Positions 21,246-29,065 of a stretch of 41,551 nucleotides of DNA are shown here, piece after piece. This DNA comes from Thauera butanivorans NBRC 103042. GTDB taxonomy: Bacteria > Pseudomonadota > Gammaproteobacteria > Burkholderiales > Rhodocyclaceae. Below the pieces are notes generated by a model. The model made no database searches. It saw nothing but the letters and a program-made list of their open reading frames with translations, and was not told the origin of the DNA. The translations under genes and the position numbers were made by a program. The DNA lies in assembly GCF_001591165.1 (NCBI RefSeq), contig NZ_BCUG01000045.1, positions 1 through 41,551 on the forward strand, written 5' to 3'. Position 1 is the stretch's first letter; each line of letters begins with the position of its first letter.

Positions 21246-21366
21246 GCCGACCGGCAGCTGCCGGAATGAAGCTGCGCGCGAAGCCGCGATCGCTCCGGGC
21301 CGTCCGGCGCCGGCGAGGCTTGCATGGCGATGAAGGAAGGGCGCGACAGGGGCGCCGAAAAGAAAA

Positions 21367-21392
21367 AGCCCGGACGCTTGACGGTCCGGGCT
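21367..21392 (-). terminator. intrinsic terminator on the minus strand, upstream of dksA
   Basis: AGCCCGGAC (21367-21375) pairs perfectly with GTCCGGGCT (21384-21392). Read on the minus strand it is followed by a T-rich run (complement of the A-run at 21362-21367 and beyond). It should end transcripts of the aldo/keto reductase operon, about 160 bases after its stop codon, and insulate dksA. Confidence 0.8.
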
Positions 21393-21449
21393 GAAATCCA
21401 CACCTAAGGAGGAGGGTGGAGGAGACGGTTCAGATACTAACTGGATGGA

Positions 21450-21517
21450 TTGTGCGATGCAATAATTCCAAATACAAAAAATTTTATGACCCCAGAAACA
21501 TTATTTTGTGCGATGCA
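21450..21517. repeat. two direct copies of TTGTGCGATGCA in an AT-rich spacer
   Basis: TTGTGCGATGCA occurs at 21450-21461 and again at 21506-21517, 56 bases apart, in a markedly AT-rich island. Each copy contains the dyad TGC-N3-GCA. The rest of the 21177-21552 spacer holds the dksA promoter and the terminator listed above, and no gene. Confidence 0.6.
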
Positions 21518-21552
21518 GCCTGCGTGGCCCGACCTGCGCAGCCCGACCCGGC

Positions 21553-22497
21553 CTACAGCGACCGGATGTGCTCGAACATCCTGCGGCGGCCGGCCTCGTC
21601 CGGCAGGCGGCCGCTTGCCGCACCGAGATTGTCGATGGCGTTGCGTGCCTGGCTGGTCGCCGGTGTGGCCACCGTGACCGCGGGGTGGGAGATCACGTAT
21701 TTCAGGAAAAACTGGCCCCATGAGGCGATGTCGTATTCGGCCGCCCAGTCCGGCAGCACATGGCCGTCCACCTTCTGCCACAGCCGCGAGCGGCCGAAAG
21801 GCTGGTAGGCCAGCACGCCGATGCCGCGCTCCTGCGCCAGCGGGAAGATGCGTTCTTCCATCACCCGGTTGTCGATCGCGTAGTCCACGCCGATGAAGTT
21901 CAGCGGCTCGCTGCGCATGATGCGTTCCAGCTCCTCGTACTGGCCCGGGAAGGTGGTCGTCACGCCGATGTAGCGTACGCGCCCGGCGTCGCGGTACTCC
22001 TTGAGCAGGCCGAGCTGGGTGGGCACGTCGCCCAGGTTGTGCACATTGATCAGATCCATCTGCTCCTTTCCCAGCCGCGCCAGCGACTGCTCGATCTGGG
22101 CGCGGGCCGCGGCCGGATCGGCCTTGCCGCCGCCGCGCCCGGCCACGTTCACCTTGGTGGCCCAGAACAGCTTCCGGTTCAGCCCGGTCTCCTGGGCGAT
22201 CCTGGCGGCCACTTCCTCGGCGGCGCCGTAGCTGGGTGCAGTATCGAAAACCGTGCCGCCTTCGCGCACGAAGGCTTCCAGCACCTCGCGCACTTGCTCG
22301 ACCTTGCCTTCGCCGGCAATGCGGGAGAAAGATGCCGAACTGCCCAGGCCGACGGCCGGCAACTGCTCGCTGGTGCCGGGAATCGTTCGCGTGATCAGGC
22401 TGCGCTTGCCCTCGGCAGCCATCAGCAACCGGGGATGGGTGGCCAGGGCCAGGCCCGCAGCGGCGGAAAGCTTGAGGCAGTCTCGTCGTGTGATCAT
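21553..22497 (-). CDS. Tat-exported aldo/keto reductase
   Basis: This 314-residue protein begins with MITRRDCLKLSAAAGLALA, a twin-arginine signal followed by a hydrophobic stretch and a probable cleavage site near Ala27-Ala28. The rest is an aldo/keto reductase barrel. The catalytic tetrad is visible as Asp85 and Tyr90 (FDTAPSYGAAEE), Lys115 (WATKVN) and His153 (INVHNLGD). The family reduces carbonyl compounds with NAD(P)H. Export in folded form suggests cofactor loading before transport; the substrate is unknown. AAGGAG sits about 9 bases before the ATG. Its start overlaps the stop of the transporter gene (ATGA), so the two form an operon. Confidence 0.88.
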   Translation of the reverse strand: MITRRDCLKLSAAAGLALATHPRLLMAAEGKRSLITRTIPGTSEQLPAVGLGSSASFSRIAGEGKVEQVREVLEAFVREGGTVFDTAPSYGAAEEVAARIAQETGLNRKLFWATKVNVAGRGGGKADPAAARAQIEQSLARLGKEQMDLINVHNLGDVPTQLGLLKEYRDAGRVRYIGVTTTFPGQYEELERIMRSEPLNFIGVDYAIDNRVMEERIFPLAQERGIGVLAYQPFGRSRLWQKVDGHVLPDWAAEYDIASWGQFFLKYVISHPAVTVATPATSQARNAIDNLGAASGRLPDEAGRRRMFEHIRSL

Positions 22498-23870
22498 GGT
22501 GTTGGACTCCTTGTCGTGGAAGGTTCTCCCGGCGCTGCGGCCGGGACTGGAGGAAGGCTTGCTTCGCGTTCCGCGGCCAGGCGCTGCTGGGCGCGTCCCA
22601 GCCACAGCCCCAGTGCCGCCCAGGCCAGCGCCAGCGGAATCGCCACGCTCGCCAGGCCGGCCAGGCCCATGCCCAGCCGCCCGAGCAGACCCTCGACCTG
22701 GGCGCCGGCCACGTCGCCGCCGCGGTAGCCGAAAGTGTCGATGAAGGCCTTCGACTTGTACTTGTCCTCGCGGCTGACGACCGTGTACAGCGTCTCGCGT
22801 GCCGGCCGCGTCAGCGCGCGCTGCACGGCGCGAAACGTCGCTTCGAACACGATCAGCGCCGCCAGCGTGCCGACGATGGCCAGGCCGACGAAGCCCAGCA
22901 CCACCGTCAGCGGCAGCAGCATCAGCGTCAGGTGGACGCCGAAGCGTTCCATGACACGGCCGGCGATCAGCGCCTGCAGCACCAGCGTCGTGAGCTGGGT
23001 GATCAGGTCGATGCGGGCGAACAGCGCCGTGCGCTGGTCCATGTCGCCGCCGAGCGCCGCCACCATCTGCAGGCGGGTGAAGTAGAGCAGGGTGGCGACC
23101 ACCGCCATGATGATCACGTAGACCGCGATGCCGAGCAGGTAGCGCGAGGCGAACACCGCTTTCAGTCCCTGCCATGCGCTGCCGCCGATGATCGCATGTT
23201 CCGGCCGTTCCGCCTGCCCGGAGCCGTCTGCGCCGTCACTTGCGGCCCCGGATCGTTGGCTGCGCGCTACCGCCCATGCCGCGCCCAGCGCCAGCATCAG
23301 GAAGCCGGCCGACACCAGCAGCAGCGCCGGCGTGCCGAGAGGGCGCGCCAGCACCGAAGCCAGCCAGGGGCCGAAGATCGCGCCCAGCGTGCCCCCCACC
23401 GAAATCAGCGCGAAAAAGCGCTTGCTCTGCTCCAGCGTGAAGCGGTCCGCCATCAGCGCCCAGAACAGCATCGTCGCGAACAGGTTGAAGACGCTGAACC
23501 AGACGTAGAACACCTGCCCGCTGGTGATGCCGACCGCTTCCGGCGCCAGTACCAGCAGCAGATGGAAGCCGACCAGGCTCAGCGCGAAGAAGACATAGGT
23601 CGCGGCGATGAACGTCAGCCGCGGCAGGCGGCTGACCAGCCAGCCGAACACCGGATTGGCCAGCAGCGTCACCAGCGCAGTGCCCATGAACAACCAGCGC
23701 ACCGCCTCGATGCCGCGCTGCATGCCCAGCGCGTCGCGCGCCGGGCGCAGCACCATCAGGGCGGTCAGCACGCAGAAGAAGAACAGGCCGGCCAGCAGCA
23801 CCGGTACGGCTTCGTCGCGGCGAAGCTTGAAAAGTGCGCCAAGGCGCGTTTGCTTGAGCGAAGTTGTCAT
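22494..23870 (-). CDS. ATP/ADP translocase-like (TLC family) membrane transporter
   Basis: This 458-residue protein has about eleven or twelve hydrophobic segments. The N-terminal block VLLAGLFFFCVLTALMVLRPARDALGMQRG closely matches bacterial members of the ATP:ADP antiporter (TLC) family. FNLFATMLFWALMADRF and RALTRPARETLYTVVSREDKYKSKAFIDTFGYRGGD are further family blocks. Intracellular bacteria and plastids use relatives to import nucleotides. Free-living bacteria carry divergent members of unknown substrate, so nucleotide transport should not be assumed. The start ATG 23870 is chosen because upstream codons overlap an unrelated gene remnant. It is translationally coupled to the aldo/keto reductase downstream. 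Confidence 0.8.
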   Translation of the reverse strand: MTTSLKQTRLGALFKLRRDEAVPVLLAGLFFFCVLTALMVLRPARDALGMQRGIEAVRWLFMGTALVTLLANPVFGWLVSRLPRLTFIAATYVFFALSLVGFHLLLVLAPEAVGITSGQVFYVWFSVFNLFATMLFWALMADRFTLEQSKRFFALISVGGTLGAIFGPWLASVLARPLGTPALLLVSAGFLMLALGAAWAVARSQRSGAASDGADGSGQAERPEHAIIGGSAWQGLKAVFASRYLLGIAVYVIIMAVVATLLYFTRLQMVAALGGDMDQRTALFARIDLITQLTTLVLQALIAGRVMERFGVHLTLMLLPLTVVLGFVGLAIVGTLAALIVFEATFRAVQRALTRPARETLYTVVSREDKYKSKAFIDTFGYRGGDVAGAQVEGLLGRLGMGLAGLASVAIPLALAWAALGLWLGRAQQRLAAEREASLPPVPAAAPGEPSTTRSPTP

Positions 23871-23963
23871 CGAGGCCGGCTCCGGGCAGACGGAACGATG
23901 TGCATGAGGAATGCCTGTGGAGGGATGGCTGCCGGCAGGTATGAGCGATTGTGCTGGAGGTGC

Positions 23964-24245
23964 CGAATCGGGGAGACAGCGGGAACGATCCAATGTTCCG
24001 GCGAAATCGGCGCCCTGCCGCGGAAAGCATTCCACCACGCAAGCACCGTGATCCGGCAACTGCGCGAGATTGTCGCACTGTGCGAACAGGAGGGGGATTT
24101 CGTCACGCGCGAGAAGCTGATGCCCCTGCTGCTCGATACCGAGGAAAACCACATTCGCTGGCTCGAACAGCAACTGCGCCTGATCGGCATGGTCGGCATG
24201 CCGAATTACCTGCAATGTCAAATGAAACTGGGAACGGCGGGGTGA
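23964..24245 (+). pseudogene. bacterioferritin 3' remnant
   Basis: A plus-strand frame ending at TGA 24243-24245 encodes the C-terminal half of a bacterioferritin. RIGET and IQC at its left match the GENxxEMLxCD block. VIRQLREIVALCEQEGDFVTRE, LLDTEENHIRWLEQQLRLI and MPNYLQCQM match helix 4 and the C-terminal end, including the EExH metal-site pattern as EENH. The first half (helices 1 and 2, heme Met) is absent; upstream lies the divergent transporter start. A GTG at 24048 could begin a 65-residue product, but it could not form a ferritin cage. I read it as a deletion remnant. Confidence 0.75.
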
Positions 24246-24665
24246 CCAGGGTGGCCAGAACGCCTTTGATCTCGCGACGGCTTCGATCAGCAGATGAGGA
24301 TGCAATCTTCAGCGGATTCGATGGCAGGTTCGCGTGAATGCATCAATGCCCGTTTTCATAATAAGGTCATTTGAAAGACTTATGAAGCAAGGGTTTTTTC
24401 TTCTCTCGGCCCGGAATGGGCGAATGCGGCCTGAACCGGGTCTTGAGATCTGGTGTTTCGAAGATTAGTTTGTTAGTTTTCTGCAGCTCACCAAAGTCGG
24501 CAATGCTGCGCCGATACGTGGGGGGCCATATATTGCGAGGAATGGCTGTAGATAAATGTTCAAGGATGTTGTTGTTCTTACGTAAGGATCGATCCTTTGC
24601 AGTCCGGCAGCACGCCCAATCTGATATCTTTAGTCGGATGTATCCGCTCAGCCCTCCGGCACATC
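24246..24665. other. AT-richer intergenic region upstream of siaA
   Basis: No credible gene is seen here. The base composition drops compared with the DNA to the left. A perfect 14-bp palindrome AAGGATCGATCCTT lies at 24584-24597, about 70 bases before the siaA start, and may be an operator or a transcript hairpin. The siaABCD promoter must lie in this stretch, but I cannot pick a convincing -35/-10 pair. Confidence 0.55.
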
Positions 24666-26702
24666 ATGTCTGCGGCCCTGCGTTTCGGTCTTCGAAGCAA
24701 GGCTGCCATCCTTTTGGGTACGCTGGCCGTTGTACTGTTGATTGCCGCCTTCGCTACCAGCTGGATCTTCATTGAACTGACCCGCGAAAGCTACGGGGGT
24801 AACGTGGTTCGAAATCATGTGCTCCTGAGCAAGGCGCAATTCATGCTGCCTGTTGCCCGAGAGTTGGCCTTGTCGAAGAAGCTTGCGGATAGCGATGTAA
24901 CCCGCCGGTTCCTGCGCGACGAAGGCAACGGGATTGATAAGGATGCGTTCTTTGTCGAAGCAGAGTCGTTCAGGCGCCTGTTCGGTGAGCATGTTCTGTT
25001 TGTCGGCGCAGCAGAAACCCGGCATTTCTACCTCAATGACAACGATCTGGCGTTCTCGGCGAATCCGCGCGGCACCATGCGGCGGGACGTGGCGGCTGAC
25101 GCGTGGTTCTTTGCCAGTATCGCAAGACGAACACCTTATAACTTCAACATCAACACCAATCAGCAAGTGGGCGCCACGAAGGTCTGGATCAACGTTCTCG
25201 TAACGGATTCAGACGGCACGCCACTTGGGTTTGTCGGCACTGGCTATGATCTGGCACACTTCCTGCAACGTTTTGCCCGTCGCGAGACGTCCGGGGGGAC
25301 TTCAATGCTGATAGCAGGCAATGGCGCGATTCAGGCCCACCCCGATCCCGAACAGATTGAACACCAGGCCATAACGGATAAGGTACCGACGCACACCCTG
25401 TTCAAGCTGCTGTCGGGACTGAATGACCAGCAGCGGGTGTCCGCGGCAATGCAGTTGCTACGTAACAATCAAAGCGACGTGGAGACATTGGACGTTGTGC
25501 TCGAGGGCAGGCGCCAGTTGCTGGGTATTACGTGGTTGCCCGAGCTGGACTGGTTCGTCGTTAGCGCAGTGGAAGCCCATACAGGAGCGTTCGCTGATTC
25601 CAATCTCCTGCTGGGGGCCTTGTCGGTGCTCGGTGGTCTGCTGGTTCTGGCGATGGTTTTGATGTACTACGGTGCTCACTTTCTGGTCCTCAAACCGCTT
25701 CTTGCCTTGAGCCAGGGAGTGCAGGAGATGGAGCGGGGTCAGTACGACATCAAGCTGCAACTGTATCGACACGACGAGATCGGCGAACTGGCCGGAGCGT
25801 TCAATCGCATGGCGAGGCGGGTCCGGCACCATACGGAGAACCTGGAAGCCGTTGTGAAAGAACGGACGAGAGCATTGACGGAGGTACTGACACGTCAGCA
25901 GGACAACATACATTGTGCCCGGATGATTCAAGATGCCATGTTGCAACAGGCAGCCTTGGCCGAAGTCAGCCACGGCAAGTTCCTGGTGCTATGGCGACCC
26001 AAGGATATTGTCAGCGGCGACTTGTATCTCTTCCATCGCGATTCGGACGGTTGGCTGATCGGGCTCATCGATTGTGCAGGTCATGGCGTAACCGGCGCAA
26101 TGATGACCATGGTAGCGCATGGTGCTTTCCAGGCTGCTATTGACCGCGTAGGCAGTCACGATCCAGCAGCAATCCTCAATATGATGAACAAGATCGTGCG
26201 TGCGCCATTTGCCGAACAACTGGCCAGTCGCCAACGTGTTCCCACCAGCATGGAGGCAGCTTTGGTTCGCATCGATCCGGCTCAGGCCAGCCTCATCTAC
26301 TCTGGCGCGGGCATTGGGCTCTTCTGCGTCGCCAGTGACGGATCAGTCAGGGTTCATAAGGGCTCTAAACGCGCTTTGGGCGGAAAGCGCCAGGAGATTT
26401 ACCAGAACCTGGCCTTGCCGGCACTCGGACTGGACTGCTATCTGACTTCGGATGGCGCACTGGATCAGATCGGGGGGGAGAGGCGTTATGGATTCGGTGC
26501 CAGCCGCTTTGTTGAACTGCTAGGGGTGCTCCATACACTGCCATGGCCGGCTCGAAATACAGCTCTCGTTTCGTGCCTGAGTAACTGGCAGGGAGGGGAG
26601 ACACAACTTGACGATATCTGTGTGATCGGGTTCTCGGCCTTGCCGAACGTTGGGATACCCGCTTGCGACCACGCCAACCACGCACCCATAACTGATGAAT
26701 AG
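24666..26702 (+). CDS. siaA: SiaA-type membrane receptor with PP2C-like phosphatase domain
   Basis: This 678-residue protein has TM1 (about 12-36), a large periplasmic domain (about 37-310, probably dCache-like), TM2 (about 312-342), a HAMP segment (about 340-395) and a coiled linker. A SpoIIE/PP2C-type phosphatase domain follows (about 430-668). Metal-binding aspartates are visible at Asp452 (IVSGDLYLF), Asp469 (IDCAGHGVTGAMM) and Asp596 (TSDGALDQ). In Pseudomonas aeruginosa SiaA dephosphorylates SiaC in response to an outside signal and so activates SiaD. Here it leads a siaABCD cluster in the same order. ATG 24666 is chosen because it leaves a short tail before TM1; a TTG at 24597 would add 23 residues. 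Confidence 0.88.
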   Translation: MSAALRFGLRSKAAILLGTLAVVLLIAAFATSWIFIELTRESYGGNVVRNHVLLSKAQFMLPVARELALSKKLADSDVTRRFLRDEGNGIDKDAFFVEAESFRRLFGEHVLFVGAAETRHFYLNDNDLAFSANPRGTMRRDVAADAWFFASIARRTPYNFNINTNQQVGATKVWINVLVTDSDGTPLGFVGTGYDLAHFLQRFARRETSGGTSMLIAGNGAIQAHPDPEQIEHQAITDKVPTHTLFKLLSGLNDQQRVSAAMQLLRNNQSDVETLDVVLEGRRQLLGITWLPELDWFVVSAVEAHTGAFADSNLLLGALSVLGGLLVLAMVLMYYGAHFLVLKPLLALSQGVQEMERGQYDIKLQLYRHDEIGELAGAFNRMARRVRHHTENLEAVVKERTRALTEVLTRQQDNIHCARMIQDAMLQQAALAEVSHGKFLVLWRPKDIVSGDLYLFHRDSDGWLIGLIDCAGHGVTGAMMTMVAHGAFQAAIDRVGSHDPAAILNMMNKIVRAPFAEQLASRQRVPTSMEAALVRIDPAQASLIYSGAGIGLFCVASDGSVRVHKGSKRALGGKRQEIYQNLALPALGLDCYLTSDGALDQIGGERRYGFGASRFVELLGVLHTLPWPARNTALVSCLSNWQGGETQLDDICVIGFSALPNVGIPACDHANHAPITDE

Positions 26703-26710
26703 ACGACACG

Positions 26711-27250
26711 ATGCACCCACAAAATCTCCTTTTACTGCGTAACCTGTTCGAGCAGCACTACATCCTGCTGGCGTTCAACGGATTGTTTTCCGCTTCGTTG
26801 ATCGAAGAGATTGGATTGGCATTGCGGAAACACCTCGAGGCATTGTCAGCCACTCCAACGGAAGTGACGGATGTGTTCACCATCTATATTGAGCTTACGC
26901 AGAACATCCGCCATTACTCGAAAAAAAAGGGGCTTTCCGATGAGCGTGCCAGCGGAACGATAACGATCTCCCGTGAGCAGAATCGTTACATCATCAATGC
27001 GGGGAACGTGGTGGAGATGGCTGATGGCGAAGAGTTATTCCGGCGTATTCATGAGTTAGCGCGTCTTGACAAGCTCGAACTCAAGGCGCTGTGGAAGAAT
27101 CAGATGCGTCAGCCGCGCGCTCCCGGCGCCAGCACTGGGGCAGGTCTGGGACTGATCGATATGGCGCGCAAGGCTAGCCAACCGTTGGTCGCATCTTTCA
27201 ACCGGCTTGACGAAAATTGGGGCTTCTTCAGCCTGCAGGTCATTCTTTGA
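26711..27250 (+). CDS. siaB: SiaB family protein kinase
   Basis: This 179-residue protein has a minimal GHKL-like kinase fold. ELTQNIRHYS (61-70) resembles an N-box, and the glycine-rich GAGLGLIDMARKAS (143-156) resembles a G-box. In Pseudomonas aeruginosa SiaB phosphorylates SiaC on threonine 68 and opposes SiaA. The gene begins 8 bases after siaA and ends 14 bases before the siaC start, in the canonical order. The family assignment rests on those motifs and on context. Confidence 0.87.
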   Translation: MHPQNLLLLRNLFEQHYILLAFNGLFSASLIEEIGLALRKHLEALSATPTEVTDVFTIYIELTQNIRHYSKKKGLSDERASGTITISREQNRYIINAGNVVEMADGEELFRRIHELARLDKLELKALWKNQMRQPRAPGASTGAGLGLIDMARKASQPLVASFNRLDENWGFFSLQVIL

Positions 27251-27264
27251 AGATCATTAAACGT

Positions 27265-27645
27265 ATGCAGGACATCCATCTACCTGGAACCACCTCAACT
27301 CCATCGATCCAGACCGACTGGCAGTCGGGACGCGTCAGTCTGTGTGGTGACTCTTATCCGGAAGATGCGTTCGAGTTCTTTGAACCGCTTCTCAACTGGA
27401 TTAACGGCTATGTAGCAATTTCGGAGTCACCGCTGATACTTGAGCTCTCGCTTCTCTATATAAATACGAGCAGCATCCGTATGCTGATGGATCTCTTTGA
27501 TGACATGGAATCGGCTCATCGAGCTGGTAAGAAGGTCAGCTTGATTTGGTATTACGATGCCGAGAACGAGCGCGTGGCCGAACTGGCCGAAGAGTTTCGG
27601 GAGGACTGTACTTTCCCTTTCGTGGTCCTCAAGCGGCAGAGCTAA
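27265..27645 (+). CDS. siaC: SiaC family regulatory phosphoprotein
   Basis: This 126-residue protein matches SiaC (DUF1987). The segment LLYINTSSIRMLMDLFDDMES carries the conserved NTSS motif. With the start at ATG 27265, the threonine falls exactly at residue 68, the position phosphorylated by SiaB in Pseudomonas aeruginosa. Unphosphorylated SiaC binds and activates the diguanylate cyclase SiaD. That numbering supports this start over a TTG at 27247. It is 5 bases from siaD, so the switch and its target are probably co-translated. Confidence 0.9.
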   Translation: MQDIHLPGTTSTPSIQTDWQSGRVSLCGDSYPEDAFEFFEPLLNWINGYVAISESPLILELSLLYINTSSIRMLMDLFDDMESAHRAGKKVSLIWYYDAENERVAELAEEFREDCTFPFVVLKRQS

Positions 27646-27650
27646 GCGTG

Positions 27651-28463
27651 ATGGCAGATATGCAGGAACTTGAAGTGGATATCGATGGGCTCCTGGCCGA
27701 TCCGGCATGGCAGGGGCACCCGCTCCATCATGCATTAGGCGTATTGATGGAGAGGCATCGCGATCTGCTTCGCCAGCTGGAACGAATCACGCACATTGCC
27801 GATCGCTATCAAGGGGCCGAGCATGAGCGTGGCATGTCATACTGCCAACGCTACGAGAAACAGCTGCACCAACTTGAACGCCTGCTACGCATCAGCGACC
27901 GCTATCAGCAAATCATGCGCCGCCAGCATGAAGAACTGCGCCAACAGTCCACGCACGATCCGCTGACAGGCTTGTATAACCGCCGCTACATGCAAAGGCG
28001 CCTTCACGAAGAGGCGCTGAAGCTGGGTCGTCATCAAGACCAGCTCTTCTCGGTTGTACTGGCAGATATTGATCATTTCAAGGCCGTCAACGATACATTC
28101 GGCCACAATACTGGCGATGCGGTGCTGATGGAGGTTGCCCGGCGCTTCGTCTTGAATATACGAAAGTATGATGTTTGCGGACGTTGGGGCGGAGAAGAGT
28201 TTCTTCTATTGCTGCCGTCAACCACCGAAGCCCAGGCATACCGGGTGTGCGAAAATCTCCGCCGTGTGATTTCGGAGACCCAGTACCGTGGCACGGATGG
28301 ACAATCCCTCGCCGTCAGCATGAGCTTCGGCTATGGCTCCTGCCGTGCGGTAGAGGATCTCGAGAACACCTTGAAGAAAGCCGATTCAGCCCTGTATGAC
28401 GCGAAGCGCACAGGCCGAAATCGTGTTTCCCCCGTGATTGAAGATGAGGTTGGTACCATATAG
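27651..28463 (+). CDS. siaD: SiaD-type diguanylate cyclase
   Basis: This 270-residue protein has a helical, coiled-coil N-terminal part (about 1-100) rich in Arg, Gln and Glu, followed by a GGDEF domain (about 101-262). DPLTGLYNRRY opens the domain, ADIDHFKAVND holds the metal Asp, and the active-site loop is GGEEF (180-184). An RxxD inhibitory site (RKYD, 171-174) lies five residues upstream, so feedback inhibition by c-di-GMP is expected. There are no transmembrane segments. In Pseudomonas aeruginosa SiaC binds the coiled stalk to activate the enzyme and drive aggregation. The start at ATG 27651 follows siaC closely; the frame further upstream overlaps siaC and is not conserved. Confidence 0.9.
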   Translation: MADMQELEVDIDGLLADPAWQGHPLHHALGVLMERHRDLLRQLERITHIADRYQGAEHERGMSYCQRYEKQLHQLERLLRISDRYQQIMRRQHEELRQQSTHDPLTGLYNRRYMQRRLHEEALKLGRHQDQLFSVVLADIDHFKAVNDTFGHNTGDAVLMEVARRFVLNIRKYDVCGRWGGEEFLLLLPSTTEAQAYRVCENLRRVISETQYRGTDGQSLAVSMSFGYGSCRAVEDLENTLKKADSALYDAKRTGRNRVSPVIEDEVGTI

Positions 28464-28611
28464 GCGCCAGTGGATCTTCAGGCCGCCGATCAGGAGGGAC
28501 TCGCTTGTGTGCATCCTTGTCGGCTCCGCAAGTGGATCCTCCATGTCAGAGTTCAAGCGCCGGCGCAATTGCAGCAGCGCTTGACTGTTCTTTTTTTAAA
28601 CGAGGTGAATA

Positions 28612-29064
28612 ATGAAGAAACTTGTTGCGTTCGGCATCCTTGCCCTCTCTCTGGTCGGCACGGTCTCCGCCCAGGTCAAACCCGAGGATCAGATAAAATA
28701 TCGGCAAGCCGGTTATAGCTTTATGGCCTGGAACATGGGCAAGATCAAAGCCAGCCTGGATGGTGAATTCAACGTTCAACAGGTTCAGGCGGCGGCCAGC
28801 GCGGTTGCTGCCATCGCTGGTTCGGGGATGGGGGCCCTTTACGGCCCAGGGACTGAGAGCGACATTGGTGATCGCAAAACGCGCGTGAAGCCTGAAGCGT
28901 TTCAGAATATGGCGGATCTCGGCAAGCTCGCCACCGATTTCAATGCCGCTGCCGCGAACCTGGCGGACGCCGCCGCAAAGGGCGACAAAGCAGCCGTGCA
29001 AAAGGCATTTGGTGAAACAGGAGCCACCTGCAAGGCCTGTCACGATAAGTACCGGCTCGACTGA
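28612..29064 (+). CDS. cytochrome c'
   Basis: This 150-residue periplasmic protein starts with a Sec signal peptide (MKKLVAFGILALSLVGTVSA, cleavage after Ala20). Four helices follow, and the C-terminal heme motif is CKACH (140-144). The QAGYSFMAWNMGKIKASLDGEFN helix near the N-terminus is typical of cytochrome c'. The family has a five-coordinate heme and binds nitric oxide or carbon monoxide, and is linked to NO tolerance in denitrifiers. GAGGTG nine bases upstream gives a good ribosome binding site. It follows siaD after 148 bases and may have its own promoter. A decayed reductase fragment overlaps the region right after it. Confidence 0.92.
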   Translation: MKKLVAFGILALSLVGTVSAQVKPEDQIKYRQAGYSFMAWNMGKIKASLDGEFNVQQVQAAASAVAAIAGSGMGALYGPGTESDIGDRKTRVKPEAFQNMADLGKLATDFNAAAANLADAAAKGDKAAVQKAFGETGATCKACHDKYRLD

Positions 29065-29065
29065 G

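Noticed and set aside
24416-24775. Plus-strand frame of 119 codons upstream of and overlapping siaA
   Set aside because: It overlaps the siaA start in another frame and has no recognisable domain, ribosome binding site or signal peptide.
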